Positions 25,982-34,804 of a DNA stretch of 64,000 nt are shown piece after piece. Made by a program: the position numbers and the translations under genes. This DNA is from PWND01 sp964614525 (GTDB taxonomy: Bacteria; Bacteroidota; Bacteroidia; Bacteroidales; UBA7960), in the NCBI GenBank assembly GCA_964614525.1, contig CAZTPA010000005.1, positions 13,305 through 77,304 of the forward strand, in the 5' to 3' direction. Position 1 is the stretch's first letter. Every line of letters begins with the position of its first letter. The notes beneath the pieces are model-generated. The model searched no databases and was not told the DNA's origin. It saw nothing but the letters and a program-made list of their open reading frames with translations.

Positions 25982-28816
25982 ATGAGAAGAACATTTTTGT
26001 TTTTACTTTTATTTTGTAGCCTTGGCTTTATATCAAATTTTCTTAAAGCTCAATATGCACCTGTATTTCCACAATACAGAAACATCGATAGTTTATCGAA
26101 CTACAGGCATTACCAAAGTTTTGTTGAAGAGTTTGAGGCATCAAAAAATCATGATCAGCTAATTGCAAACTTTGATAGTCTTGCAAATGTGAGTTATGCT
26201 GATAGTGATTATCAACAGTGGTTATTTTTCAAAAACGAAGTGGCACAGCTTTGCATAATATCAGAGCAAAATCAAAGGGGGCTTGATTCGATTCAAAAGA
26301 CAATGAGTCAATATACTAAGCTTGCCGACACTTTGAATTTTGAATACGCCTACTCATTACGTCAATATGCCATCTTGCACAATCGCGTATTGGGATTAGA
26401 CCCCAAGCTTGAGCCTTCATATATCTCTCGCCTTGCCATCTTAAACGAACTTGGCATTGATGAAATTCCTTATACTACAGCATTGGTTGACTATGGTTTT
26501 TACCTGCAAAGAATAGATTTTCCAAGAGCACTGGACATACTTGTAAAAGCAAGGAAATCGGCTATCCAAAACAATAGTATTAGTAATATGCTTGGTGCTG
26601 ATTATGCGATTATTTCCCGGATTCTTAGTCAGGATTTCCAGGAAACATCCATAGAAGTATTGCGTACTAACCTAAATATTCTTGCACAAAGTGAGCAGAA
26701 TTTTACCGTACGTTACTATTCAGCATTCTTTAATTACCTTTTGGGTGATAAGCTATACAATTCTCACACTAAGGATTACGACAAAATTATTGAAGCTAAC
26801 ATTGCAGCTATCAATATATTAGATTCGCTGAATTATCCCACATGGGATATTAAATCGTCGGTTCATTCAATGCTTGGGTATTGTTTTTCGGAGCAAGATA
26901 TGCCTCAGGAGTTTTGGCATCACTTTTTGAAAGCTAAAGATATTATCTTAAATGAGAATATGACTGTAAATAACAGACCATTAGTAATGTCGAACCTTGC
27001 TGATGCTGCACTCAGGTTTTCCCCGGACTCTTCAAAAGTGCTTATTGATATGATAAAGCTAGAAGAGGGCTACACAACATACATTGAACGGTATATAGAA
27101 ATTGAAGCTCGCTACCTGGAAGCAACAAAACAACATAAAAAAACAATTGATTTGCTAACAAACTTCTTTCCTGAAACCATTGAAGTTGATGGCTATATGC
27201 TACCCCTTTTTACCGATTCTCTTGATTATATCAATCAGTTTTCCTATTTCTCAAAGCTTCAGAACGCTTACAAATTTTTGGAAGAGAAAAATCAGGATGA
27301 TAATTACAACAAGCAGATTTCTCACCTGATTCAGCAGCAACAATTAGCATACATATCTTCTCTCTCCAAGGATGTATTTAGTAATGAACCTACATTAATC
27401 AGCAAAAACTACAACGACTTTGTATTTAATTCCTTGCCCTACCTTATTTCTCAAAACCAAGGGCAACTTGATGAGTTAACTTATAGTATTTTTTTCACAT
27501 CTAAGGCAATGCAGCTGGTTAGTAATATAAACAAAAACATTACTGATGCATTTATTGAGCAATCGCCAAGCTTTGCAAAGATGCTAAGGTTAAGGAACGA
27601 TATCCAGCAAGCCCGATCTAAGCTAAATCAGGATAATCTTTCACAAGAGCGTATAAATGAATTGAATGCAGAATTGAGCAATCTTTTGATTGAACTATTA
27701 GTGCTAAGATACCAACTTTTATTAGATACCAGTATAGAAATAGAAATCCCAACTGTACCAAGCTTAGCCCAGGTTCAATCAACGCTTGATAAAGGGCAGG
27801 CTCTCATTGAATATTGCATCAGCGACAGTTTGCTAATGTATGCCTTGATTACCCCGGATAGTGCATATAACCATGCTGAACCAATTGATGATTTGGATAG
27901 AATTATAATGGAAGAAATTCGTGCAGTTAGAACCGGAAGAAATCCGGGAAAACTCTCCAATGTTTTACTGGAAAAGATTGAACCGAAGTTATCTGGAATA
28001 GATCACCTTATAGTTATACCCGATAACTCCTTAGCCCAAGTTCCCTTCGAATGGCTTTTAACACCATCGTCAGGAAATATGTTAATAGAGAACTTTACAA
28101 TAACTTATAATTATTCAACAATGCTTTGGTATCAGCAAAAATCTATTGCCAAAGCAAAGCCTGCAAATAGCATTCTTTTGGTTGCACCCGTATTCGAGCA
28201 TTATATAGCCCCTGAACATCTGGTAAACGCATATAGAGACAAATTGAATCTTGGTGCTCTTAGTTACTCCAAAAGCGAGGTAAAATCAATTTATCAAAAA
28301 TTCAATAAGAACGATTTTAAAACTAATATACTACTTGAAAGTGATGCTACGGAGTATAAGCTAAAACAAATAATGGGCGACTTTGACATTCTTCACATTG
28401 CTTCACACAGCACTGCCAACTTGCAAAGGCCTGAACTTTCCGGAATATTCATGTACAACGAAGATAAGACCACCCATGAGGAAGATAATTTCCTTAGCCT
28501 TGGAGAAATATATAATTCTAAGCTTAGTGCTGATTTAGTTGTTCTTAGTTCATGTAAATCCGGCGTTGGAGGTATATTGGAAGGAGAGGGAGTTATGGCA
28601 TTGCCCCGAAGTTTTATATATGCAGGTGTTCCTAACATAGTTTTCAGCCTGTGGAAAGTACATGATGAAAAAACCAAGATTCTTATGGAAGCTTTCTACA
28701 GTCACCTTATAGCAGGCAAAACGTATGCCCAGGCTTTACGACAAGCCAAATTGGAATGTTTTGAAAAAGGGTTTATCCCGCTTGATTGGGCAGGATTTGT
28801 GCTGATTGGTCACTAA
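25982..28816 (+). CDS. Exported TPR-like protein with C-terminal CHAT (caspase-family) protease domain
   Basis: 944 residues. A signal peptide (~1-23) is followed by ~450 residues of alpha-helical, TPR-like sequence, then a linker with a possible coiled coil (~520-580). The CHAT domain fills ~620-944. The catalytic dyad is visible: His809 in HIASHS and Cys858 in VVLSSCKSGVG, followed by GEGVMALPRSFIYAG and NIVFSLWKV, the usual CHAT C-terminal blocks. The residue after His is Ser where HG is usual. CHAT domains are caspase/separase-clan cysteine proteases. Export implies action in the periplasm or beyond. The gene stands alone; no effector, CRISPR or toxin neighbour suggests a substrate. Confidence 0.9.
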   Translation: MRRTFLFLLLFCSLGFISNFLKAQYAPVFPQYRNIDSLSNYRHYQSFVEEFEASKNHDQLIANFDSLANVSYADSDYQQWLFFKNEVAQLCIISEQNQRGLDSIQKTMSQYTKLADTLNFEYAYSLRQYAILHNRVLGLDPKLEPSYISRLAILNELGIDEIPYTTALVDYGFYLQRIDFPRALDILVKARKSAIQNNSISNMLGADYAIISRILSQDFQETSIEVLRTNLNILAQSEQNFTVRYYSAFFNYLLGDKLYNSHTKDYDKIIEANIAAINILDSLNYPTWDIKSSVHSMLGYCFSEQDMPQEFWHHFLKAKDIILNENMTVNNRPLVMSNLADAALRFSPDSSKVLIDMIKLEEGYTTYIERYIEIEARYLEATKQHKKTIDLLTNFFPETIEVDGYMLPLFTDSLDYINQFSYFSKLQNAYKFLEEKNQDDNYNKQISHLIQQQQLAYISSLSKDVFSNEPTLISKNYNDFVFNSLPYLISQNQGQLDELTYSIFFTSKAMQLVSNINKNITDAFIEQSPSFAKMLRLRNDIQQARSKLNQDNLSQERINELNAELSNLLIELLVLRYQLLLDTSIEIEIPTVPSLAQVQSTLDKGQALIEYCISDSLLMYALITPDSAYNHAEPIDDLDRIIMEEIRAVRTGRNPGKLSNVLLEKIEPKLSGIDHLIVIPDNSLAQVPFEWLLTPSSGNMLIENFTITYNYSTMLWYQQKSIAKAKPANSILLVAPVFEHYIAPEHLVNAYRDKLNLGALSYSKSEVKSIYQKFNKNDFKTNILLESDATEYKLKQIMGDFDILHIASHSTANLQRPELSGIFMYNEDKTTHEEDNFLSLGEIYNSKLSADLVVLSSCKSGVGGILEGEGVMALPRSFIYAGVPNIVFSLWKVHDEKTKILMEAFYSHLIAGKTYAQALRQAKLECFEKGFIPLDWAGFVLIGH

Positions 28817-29222
28817 TTTACTTGTGTTTTTTCTCTTGCAAAGTATTTGAATCTTCACTCTTGATAAATTTGTGTAATTTAATTCTTAAGCATTATCACA
28901 TTAACAGCTACTTGTCATTACTGATGAGACGTTTTGCTATTGTCTGCACGTGTATGCTGATTCGCCAGTGGTGTGTCTTTTAAGCCGTTAGTCCCGATAT
29001 GACATTGCTTTTCAAGATTAAAAAAACATATAATAAAAACCTGCAAGTGCATTTATCAACTTGCAATATTTAGCTTATTCCATTCTCAAAACAGGACAAA
29101 TTTCTGACTTGAAAATTTGCAAGTATTTTTTATGAATAAGATATTTTCTGATGAATTTAAATTTTCAATTAAAAATTATTTACTTTTGCAGTGCTTAAAA
29201 AAAAGTTCATAAAGTATTTTAT
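28817..29222. other. Intergenic region upstream of the tRNA genes
   Basis: 406 AT-rich bases between the CHAT stop and tRNA-Leu. A TACTTTTG box at 29181-29188 fits the -7 consensus ~35 bases before the first tRNA. A weak interrupted inverted repeat (GCAAGT / ACTTGC) near 29042-29068 is the only other structure. I see no gene. Confidence 0.5.
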
Positions 29223-29306
29223 GCCCAGGTGGTGAAATTGGTAGACACGCTACTTTGAGGGGGTAGTGGCCGCAAGGCCGTGCAAGTTCGAGTCTTGTCC
29301 TGGGCA
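29223..29306 (+). tRNA. tRNA-Leu (anticodon GAG)
   Basis: 84-base class II tRNA with acceptor stem GCCCAGG / CCTGGGC and discriminator A. The anticodon stem CTACT / GGTAG encloses loop TTGAGGG, giving anticodon GAG. A long variable arm (TGGCCGCAAGGCCG) and T-loop GTTCGAGTC follow. The 3' CCA is not encoded. Confidence 0.96.
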
Positions 29307-29323
29307 CTCTTTTTACCTGTTTT

Positions 29324-29407
29324 GCCCGGATGGCGGAATTGGTAGACGCGCTAGTTTCAGGGACTAGTGTTGGCAACAACGTGCAGGTTCGAGCCCTGTT
29401 CCGGGCA
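29324..29407 (+). tRNA. tRNA-Leu (anticodon CAG)
   Basis: 84 bases with acceptor GCCCGGA / TCCGGGC and discriminator A. The anticodon stem CTAGT / ACTAG encloses loop TTCAGGG, giving anticodon CAG. A long variable arm and T-loop GTTCGAGCC are present. The CCA is not encoded. It lies 17 bases after the other tRNA-Leu, so both are probably cut from one transcript. Confidence 0.96.
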
Positions 29408-29452
29408 CTTCAATAATCTTTTATTTTGTTTTTTCTTAAATAAAGCAAATCA

Positions 29453-29484
29453 TTGCTTTCGTCTTGTCTTTTGTAGTATCTTTG
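29453..29484 (+). promoter_or_regulatory. Bacteroidota-type promoter of the SNF2 gene
   Basis: TTG at 29453-29455 and TATCTTTG at 29477-29484 are 21 bases apart, within the -33/-7 spacing of the phylum's primary sigma factor. The ATG follows 39 bases after the -7 box. Confidence 0.65.
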
Positions 29485-29523
29485 TATAATGTACTTCGTA
29501 AAACTTAACCTCCTGCTATCCTG

Positions 29524-32517
29524 ATGATTAAAAAGAAAGAAAGTTCTTTTGATAAAAATATATTTGCTTTTGTTATTTCATACCACGAAATATTAGGTAC
29601 TCTGATTGAACCTTATGCAGTTCAGGAAAATGACAAAGGATTTTTCTCATATGATTTTAAAAAAATAAATAAGAAAACTTATAATGATTTTTTTAATGAG
29701 AATGAACTTTCTGATGCTGAAAAAGCCGGCATTGATATTATTGATGAGTATTCAGAAGAAAATCTTTTAAAAAGATTTAATCGCAATAAAGCCAAAGCAA
29801 AGGATTTTACTGTTAGTTTAGAAAAAGATTACGTTGATAATCATATTAGGCCTTTTATTGACAAAAGATTATATAAGCTGGCAGGTATTCTGGCTAAAAA
29901 TAAAATCCCGCTTTACTATAAAGGAGATATAAATGATAGAATTATAGAGGATGAAATATTTATTACTCCTGAGGAAACTGAAGTATTATTTTGTTTTGAT
30001 AAGCAAGAAAATCAAACCTTATATTCTTTAAAAATTAATCATAACAATAAAAAAATTGACCTGCAGACAGAAGGTGCTGAAATGTTAGCTGTTAATCCAT
30101 GCCTGCTTTTTGTTAATAATGTTGTATATAGGTTCAATAGTGATTGGGACGGAAAAAAGTTACTGCCTTTCTTTAATAAAGAAAGCCTTATTATACCTAA
30201 ATCTTCCGAAAAAATATATTATCAGAAATTTGTTTTAAATGCAGTAAAAAACTATAATGTTCAAGCTGTTGGATTTGATATTAATTATTTTGATAAAGAA
30301 GTTAAGCCGATCATAAAACTTGAGAATGCATTAAACGGAGAATGTGTTGTGGGTTTGTATTTTAATTATGATGATTATATCACCTATGCTTATAAGGAGA
30401 AAGCCAATAATCATACTATAATCAGTGATAAAGCAAATAACTTTAATTTTTTAAAAATTAAAAGAGATGTTGATGCAGAGGAAAATGCTGCTAATATTCT
30501 AAGCTCTTTTGGCCTTGTGCATAAAGAGGCTATGCAATTCTCTCTAAATGATGAAAAGCGTGATTGTGATGGCAATATAGATTCTCATGACTTAATTGAC
30601 TGGCTTATCGGAGTGAAGGATAAACTGCTTGAAAAAGGCTTTAATATTTCTCAAAATATTTCCGTAAAAAAGTATTTGACAACTAAGCCATTGCTTGAAA
30701 TAGATTCTCATGGCAAGCAAGATTGGTTTGACTTGAAAATAGTTGTAATGTTTGGAAAGCATTCTGTTCCATTTGTTAAACTAAAGAATAACATTCTAAA
30801 AGAAAACAGAGAGTATGTTCTGCCGGATGGAGAAATTGCTTTGCTGCCTAAAGAATGGTTTGCGAGGTTTAAAGATATCTTTCATTATGGCGTGTTTAAA
30901 GGTGAAGAAATAAGCCTGAACCGACATCATTATACCTTATTGACTAATTTTGATAATGGGAAAAAATTTGCTATTAGTAAATCTGAGATTGAGCCGGTAA
31001 GAAATATTGATCCTCCAGCTGAGTTAAAAGCAGTTTTGCGTAACTACCAAGTTGATGGCTACAGATGGTTATTCTTTTTAATGAAGAATAAATTCGGAGG
31101 CGTTTTGGCCGATGATATGGGATTAGGGAAAACACTCCAGGTAATATGTTTGCTCTCAAAAATTTATCTTGATTCGGAAATAGCTGCTGATTATGAAGTT
31201 TCTACAGATTCAGATCAAGCGGATGATACTGGTTTACAACTTGATATTTTTGATCCGGACTCAAAAACTTCTTCAGTTAATAAACTGCCCACACTTATAG
31301 TTATGCCATTGTCATTAATACATAATTGGGCAAGAGAAATAAAAAGATTTGCACCATACTTAAAAGTTTATCAACATGTAGGAAGCAATAGAGCAACTTC
31401 AGTTAAAGCTTTTAAACCATATAACATTATACTCACAACTTATGGAACCGTTCGCAATGATATTGATTTTCTTAAAGAATATCGGTTTCATCATGTGATA
31501 CTTGATGAGAGTCAGATAATAAAAAATGCAGGTTCAAAGATTTTCAGGGCTGTAAAAACCCTGCAGTCGAATCACAGATTAGTTATGACGGGAACGCCAA
31601 TCGAAAATTCATTAACTGATCTTTGGTCGCAGTTTTCATTTTTGAATCCCGGAATGCTTGGCAGTTTATCATTCTTTAAGGAAGAATATGTTGTGCCTGT
31701 GGAGAGAGACAGGGATGTTCTAAAAAGAGAAAAATTACAGAAACTGATTCATCCTTTTGTGTTGAGAAGAACAAAAGATGAAGTGGAGAAAGAATTGCCG
31801 GAATTAACAGAGATGGTTCACTATTGTGAGATGACTGAAGAGCAGGAAAAGATTTATGAGGAGAAAAAGTCTGAAATCAGAAATTATATAATTGATAATG
31901 TAGCAAAAGCAGGTATTGATAAAAGCAGATTTTTGATATTAAGTGGTTTGATGAGATTGAGGCTATTGGCAAATCATCCTGTTATGACAGATCCTGAATA
32001 TGTCTGGTCATCAGGAAAATATATTGAAATAACACGTAGCATTGAAAAACTGATTACTGAAAAACACAAGGTTTTGGTTTTTTCTCAGTTTGTAAAGCAT
32101 CTTAATATTTTCAAAAACTATCTGGAAGAAAAAGACATTTCTTATAGTTTTCTAAGCGGCAATACATCCGGAAATGAGCGGCTGCAGCTTATAGATAAAT
32201 TTCAGAATAATCCGGACAACAGGTTATTTTTGATTTCTTTGAAAGCCGGTGGAGTAGGTCTGAATCTTACAGGCGCTGATTATGTGTTTTTGCTTGACCC
32301 ATGGTGGAATCCTGCTGTTGAAAATCAGGCAATTAACCGCGCACATCGCATTGGACAAGATAAAAAAGTATTTGTATATAAGTTTATAACCAGAAATACT
32401 ATCGAAGAGAAGATTGCTAAATTGCAACAAAAGAAATCTGAGCTTGCCGGAATGGTTATCAATTCTAATAATCCATTAAATAATATGGATGTAGATCAGC
32501 TTCAAAGTTTGTTGTAG
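29524..32517 (+). CDS. SNF2-family DNA-translocating ATPase/helicase
   Basis: 997 residues. The first ~500 show no motif I can name and are charged and helical with some beta. The SNF2 ATPase starts at ~505 (RNYQVDGYRWLFFLM). Motif I is DDMGLGKT (~527-534), motif II is DESQ rather than DEAH or DEAQ, motif III is MTGTPIENS, and the C-terminal RecA half ends in motif VI INRAHRIGQDKKVFVYK. An acidic insertion of ~40 residues (~552-590, containing STDSDQADD and LDIFDPDS) separates motifs I and Ia. Bacterial SNF2 proteins of this type are RapA-like or act in repair or defence; no methylase or nuclease accompanies this one, so a housekeeping role is likelier. Confidence 0.9.
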   Translation: MIKKKESSFDKNIFAFVISYHEILGTLIEPYAVQENDKGFFSYDFKKINKKTYNDFFNENELSDAEKAGIDIIDEYSEENLLKRFNRNKAKAKDFTVSLEKDYVDNHIRPFIDKRLYKLAGILAKNKIPLYYKGDINDRIIEDEIFITPEETEVLFCFDKQENQTLYSLKINHNNKKIDLQTEGAEMLAVNPCLLFVNNVVYRFNSDWDGKKLLPFFNKESLIIPKSSEKIYYQKFVLNAVKNYNVQAVGFDINYFDKEVKPIIKLENALNGECVVGLYFNYDDYITYAYKEKANNHTIISDKANNFNFLKIKRDVDAEENAANILSSFGLVHKEAMQFSLNDEKRDCDGNIDSHDLIDWLIGVKDKLLEKGFNISQNISVKKYLTTKPLLEIDSHGKQDWFDLKIVVMFGKHSVPFVKLKNNILKENREYVLPDGEIALLPKEWFARFKDIFHYGVFKGEEISLNRHHYTLLTNFDNGKKFAISKSEIEPVRNIDPPAELKAVLRNYQVDGYRWLFFLMKNKFGGVLADDMGLGKTLQVICLLSKIYLDSEIAADYEVSTDSDQADDTGLQLDIFDPDSKTSSVNKLPTLIVMPLSLIHNWAREIKRFAPYLKVYQHVGSNRATSVKAFKPYNIILTTYGTVRNDIDFLKEYRFHHVILDESQIIKNAGSKIFRAVKTLQSNHRLVMTGTPIENSLTDLWSQFSFLNPGMLGSLSFFKEEYVVPVERDRDVLKREKLQKLIHPFVLRRTKDEVEKELPELTEMVHYCEMTEEQEKIYEEKKSEIRNYIIDNVAKAGIDKSRFLILSGLMRLRLLANHPVMTDPEYVWSSGKYIEITRSIEKLITEKHKVLVFSQFVKHLNIFKNYLEEKDISYSFLSGNTSGNERLQLIDKFQNNPDNRLFLISLKAGGVGLNLTGADYVFLLDPWWNPAVENQAINRAHRIGQDKKVFVYKFITRNTIEEKIAKLQQKKSELAGMVINSNNPLNNMDVDQLQSLL

Positions 32518-32555
32518 AATAGCATTAAAAATTATTACATTTCCTTTATACATTG

Positions 32556-32594
32556 AAAAAAGCCGGAACTTGATTATTAAGTGCCGGCTTTTTT
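32556..32594. terminator. Bidirectional terminator between the SNF2 gene and gyrB
   Basis: A perfect 11-bp stem (AAAAAAGCCGG / CCGGCTTTTTT), extended inside by ACTT/AAGT, lies between two convergent genes. It has Ts on one side and As on the other. Confidence 0.9.
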
Positions 32595-32649
32595 TCTGTT
32601 GGCCTTATATTTAGCCAGACAGCTATAGTAAACTCTTGTATTTTAGTTC

Positions 32650-34617
32650 TTATGTATCAATATTTGCATATTTAGCATTAGCTTCAATAAACTCTCTTCT
32701 TGGCGGAACCTCATCACCCATTAACATAGAAAAGGTTCTGTTAGCTTCTACAGCGTTTGTTATATCTACCTGTCTGAGCATTCTAAATTCCGGATCCATT
32801 GTCGTTGTCCAAAGCTGTTCTGAATTCATCTCACCAAGACCTTTATATCTTTGAATGTGTATGCCGGATTCTTTTCCGTTAGAAGTGTATTCACTAACAA
32901 TTGCTTTCCGTTCATCTTCACTCCAGGCATATCTTTCATCTTTACCTTTTCTAATGAGGTATAAAGGAGGTGTTGCAATATAAACGCATCCTTTTTCAAT
33001 CAATTCCCTCATATATCTGAAGAAGAATGTAAGTATCAGGGTTGCAATATGACTACCATCCACGTCAGCATCTGTCATGATAATCACTTTATGATATCTG
33101 AGTTTTTCAAGATTAAGTTCTTTAGAGTCATCTTCGGTACCTATTGAAACACCCAGTGCAGTGAACATAGTTTTAATCTCTTCATTCTCGAAGATTTTGT
33201 GAGGCATAGCTTTTTCTACATTAAGAATTTTACCTCTAAGTGGTAGAATTGCCTGGAACTTTCTGTCACGACCTTGTTTTGCAGTACCACCGGCAGAGTC
33301 ACCCTCCACCAGGTATATTTCGCATAATGCAGGATCTTTTTCCGAACAGTCTGATAATTTGCCCGGAAGTCCTGTGCCGGTTAAAATATTTTTTCTCTGA
33401 ACCAGCTCTCTTGCTTTTCTTGCAGCATGTCGTGCAGTAGCAGCAAGAATAACTTTATTGACGATTGTTTTTGCGTCTTTGGGATTTTCTTCAAGGTAGT
33501 TTGTAAGCATCTCACTAACAACCTGATCAACAGCACCAGAAACTTCAGAGTTTCCTAATTTAGTTTTTGTTTGTCCTTCAAACTGTGGTTCAGCAACTTT
33601 AACAGAAATAACAGCAGTTAAGCCTTCTCTAAAGTCATCACCATTAATATCAAATTTCAATTTTGACAGCATTCCTGATTTATCCGCATAGGATTTAAGG
33701 GTTCTGGTTAGTGCTCTTCTAAAGCCGGCAACATGAGTTCCACCTTCAATAGTGTGTATATTGTTTACATATGTGTAAAGGTTCTCAGTAAATGAGGAGT
33801 TATACTGCATTGCAACTTCAACAGGAATTGAACCTTTGTCACTTAGCATATAGATAGGCTCATCAACAAGTTTTTCTCTGGCACCATCAAGATATTGGAC
33901 ATATTCTTTAAGACCTTCTTCTGAATAAAATGATTCACCTATATATTCTCCTTCTTCATTTTTATTTCTCAGGTCTGTAATGCTAAGTCTTACGCCTTTA
34001 TTTAGAAAAGCTAATTCTCTAAGGCGGTTTGACAAGATTTCATAACTATATGTTGTTTGTTGAAAAATTGTATCATCGGGCAAAAACGTAATTTGAGTAC
34101 CGCGCTTATCAGTTTCACCAACTTCTTTTACACTTTCCTTTGGAACACCTCTTTCATATTCCTGGGAGTATATTTTTCCGTCTCTGTAAACATTCACTTT
34201 CATTTTTGAGGACAGCGCATTAACACAGGATACGCCCACACCATGCAGTCCACCGGATACTTTATAGCTTCCTTTATCAAATTTTCCACCGGCATGCAAA
34301 ACTGTCATTACAACCTCCAGAGCACTACGATTTTCTTTCTCGTGAATATCAACCGGAATTCCGCGACCATTGTCAATAACACTAATTGAATTGTCTTCAT
34401 TGACAGTTAGCTCGATATTGTCACAATAACCACCCATAGCTTCATCTATGGAATTGTCCACAACCTCATTAACTAAATGATGCAAGCCTTTGCTGCTTGT
34501 ATCTCCAATGTACATGGAAGGACGTTTTCTAACTGCTTCCAGGCCTTCTAAAACCTGAATGCTCTTAGCATCATAAGATGCTTTATCGGCAATAGATTTG
34601 CCTAACTCTTCACTCAT
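32650..34617 (-). CDS. gyrB: DNA gyrase subunit B
   Basis: 655 residues, the standard length for the short Bacteroidota GyrB. The GHKL ATPase domain has VVDNSIDEAMGG, DNGRGIPVD and HAGGKFDKGSYKVSGGLHGVG. The transducer follows. The TOPRIM domain has YLVEGDSAGGTAKQGRDR (the Glu) and MTDADVDGSHI (the DxD). The C-terminal block reads IQRYKGLGEMNSEQLWTTTMDP. The GyrB wording of the TOPRIM and tail favours gyrase over ParE. With GyrA it introduces negative supercoils. Transcribed alone from its own promoter. Confidence 0.97.
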   Translation of the reverse strand: MSEELGKSIADKASYDAKSIQVLEGLEAVRKRPSMYIGDTSSKGLHHLVNEVVDNSIDEAMGGYCDNIELTVNEDNSISVIDNGRGIPVDIHEKENRSALEVVMTVLHAGGKFDKGSYKVSGGLHGVGVSCVNALSSKMKVNVYRDGKIYSQEYERGVPKESVKEVGETDKRGTQITFLPDDTIFQQTTYSYEILSNRLRELAFLNKGVRLSITDLRNKNEEGEYIGESFYSEEGLKEYVQYLDGAREKLVDEPIYMLSDKGSIPVEVAMQYNSSFTENLYTYVNNIHTIEGGTHVAGFRRALTRTLKSYADKSGMLSKLKFDINGDDFREGLTAVISVKVAEPQFEGQTKTKLGNSEVSGAVDQVVSEMLTNYLEENPKDAKTIVNKVILAATARHAARKARELVQRKNILTGTGLPGKLSDCSEKDPALCEIYLVEGDSAGGTAKQGRDRKFQAILPLRGKILNVEKAMPHKIFENEEIKTMFTALGVSIGTEDDSKELNLEKLRYHKVIIMTDADVDGSHIATLILTFFFRYMRELIEKGCVYIATPPLYLIRKGKDERYAWSEDERKAIVSEYTSNGKESGIHIQRYKGLGEMNSEQLWTTTMDPEFRMLRQVDITNAVEANRTFSMLMGDEVPPRREFIEANAKYANIDT

Positions 34618-34643
34618 ATATTTATTACTTTAATTAGAACCCA

Positions 34644-34676
34644 CAAAGATACTATTTTTAAAGGGTTTTTTGGCAA
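34644..34676 (-). promoter_or_regulatory. Bacteroidota-type promoter of gyrB
   Basis: Read on the minus strand, TTG at 34676-34674 and TATCTTTG at 34651-34644 are 22 bases apart, 26 bases before the gyrB ATG. The spacing is one base longer than the usual 19-21. Confidence 0.55.
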
Positions 34677-34726
34677 AAAACTATGAATAAAAGTGTGTTT
34701 TTTATTAACAATTCAAAACAGCTAAA

Positions 34727-34746
34727 AAGCCCTGTTGTCAGGGCTT
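34727..34746 (-). terminator. Terminator of the TPR / beta-barrel operon
   Basis: Perfect 8-bp stem (AAGCCCTG / CAGGGCTT) with a 4-base loop, followed on the minus strand by TTTAGC. It lies 58 bases after the beta-barrel stop and upstream of gyrB. Confidence 0.7.
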
Positions 34747-34804
34747 GTATAGGGGTTTTTTTATGGTGTTGAAAAGACCGGAAAAACCGGCAAGAAATAT
34801 CTAT

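Noticed and set aside
25982..28816. CHAT protein as part of a type III-E CRISPR (gRAMP/TPR-CHAT) or other defence system
   Set aside because: No CRISPR array, Cas gene, toxin or immunity gene lies nearby, and the signal peptide places it outside the cytoplasm.
29176..29379. 67-codon minus-strand frame over the tRNA region
   Set aside because: It lies antisense to both tRNA-Leu genes and is an artefact of their sequence.
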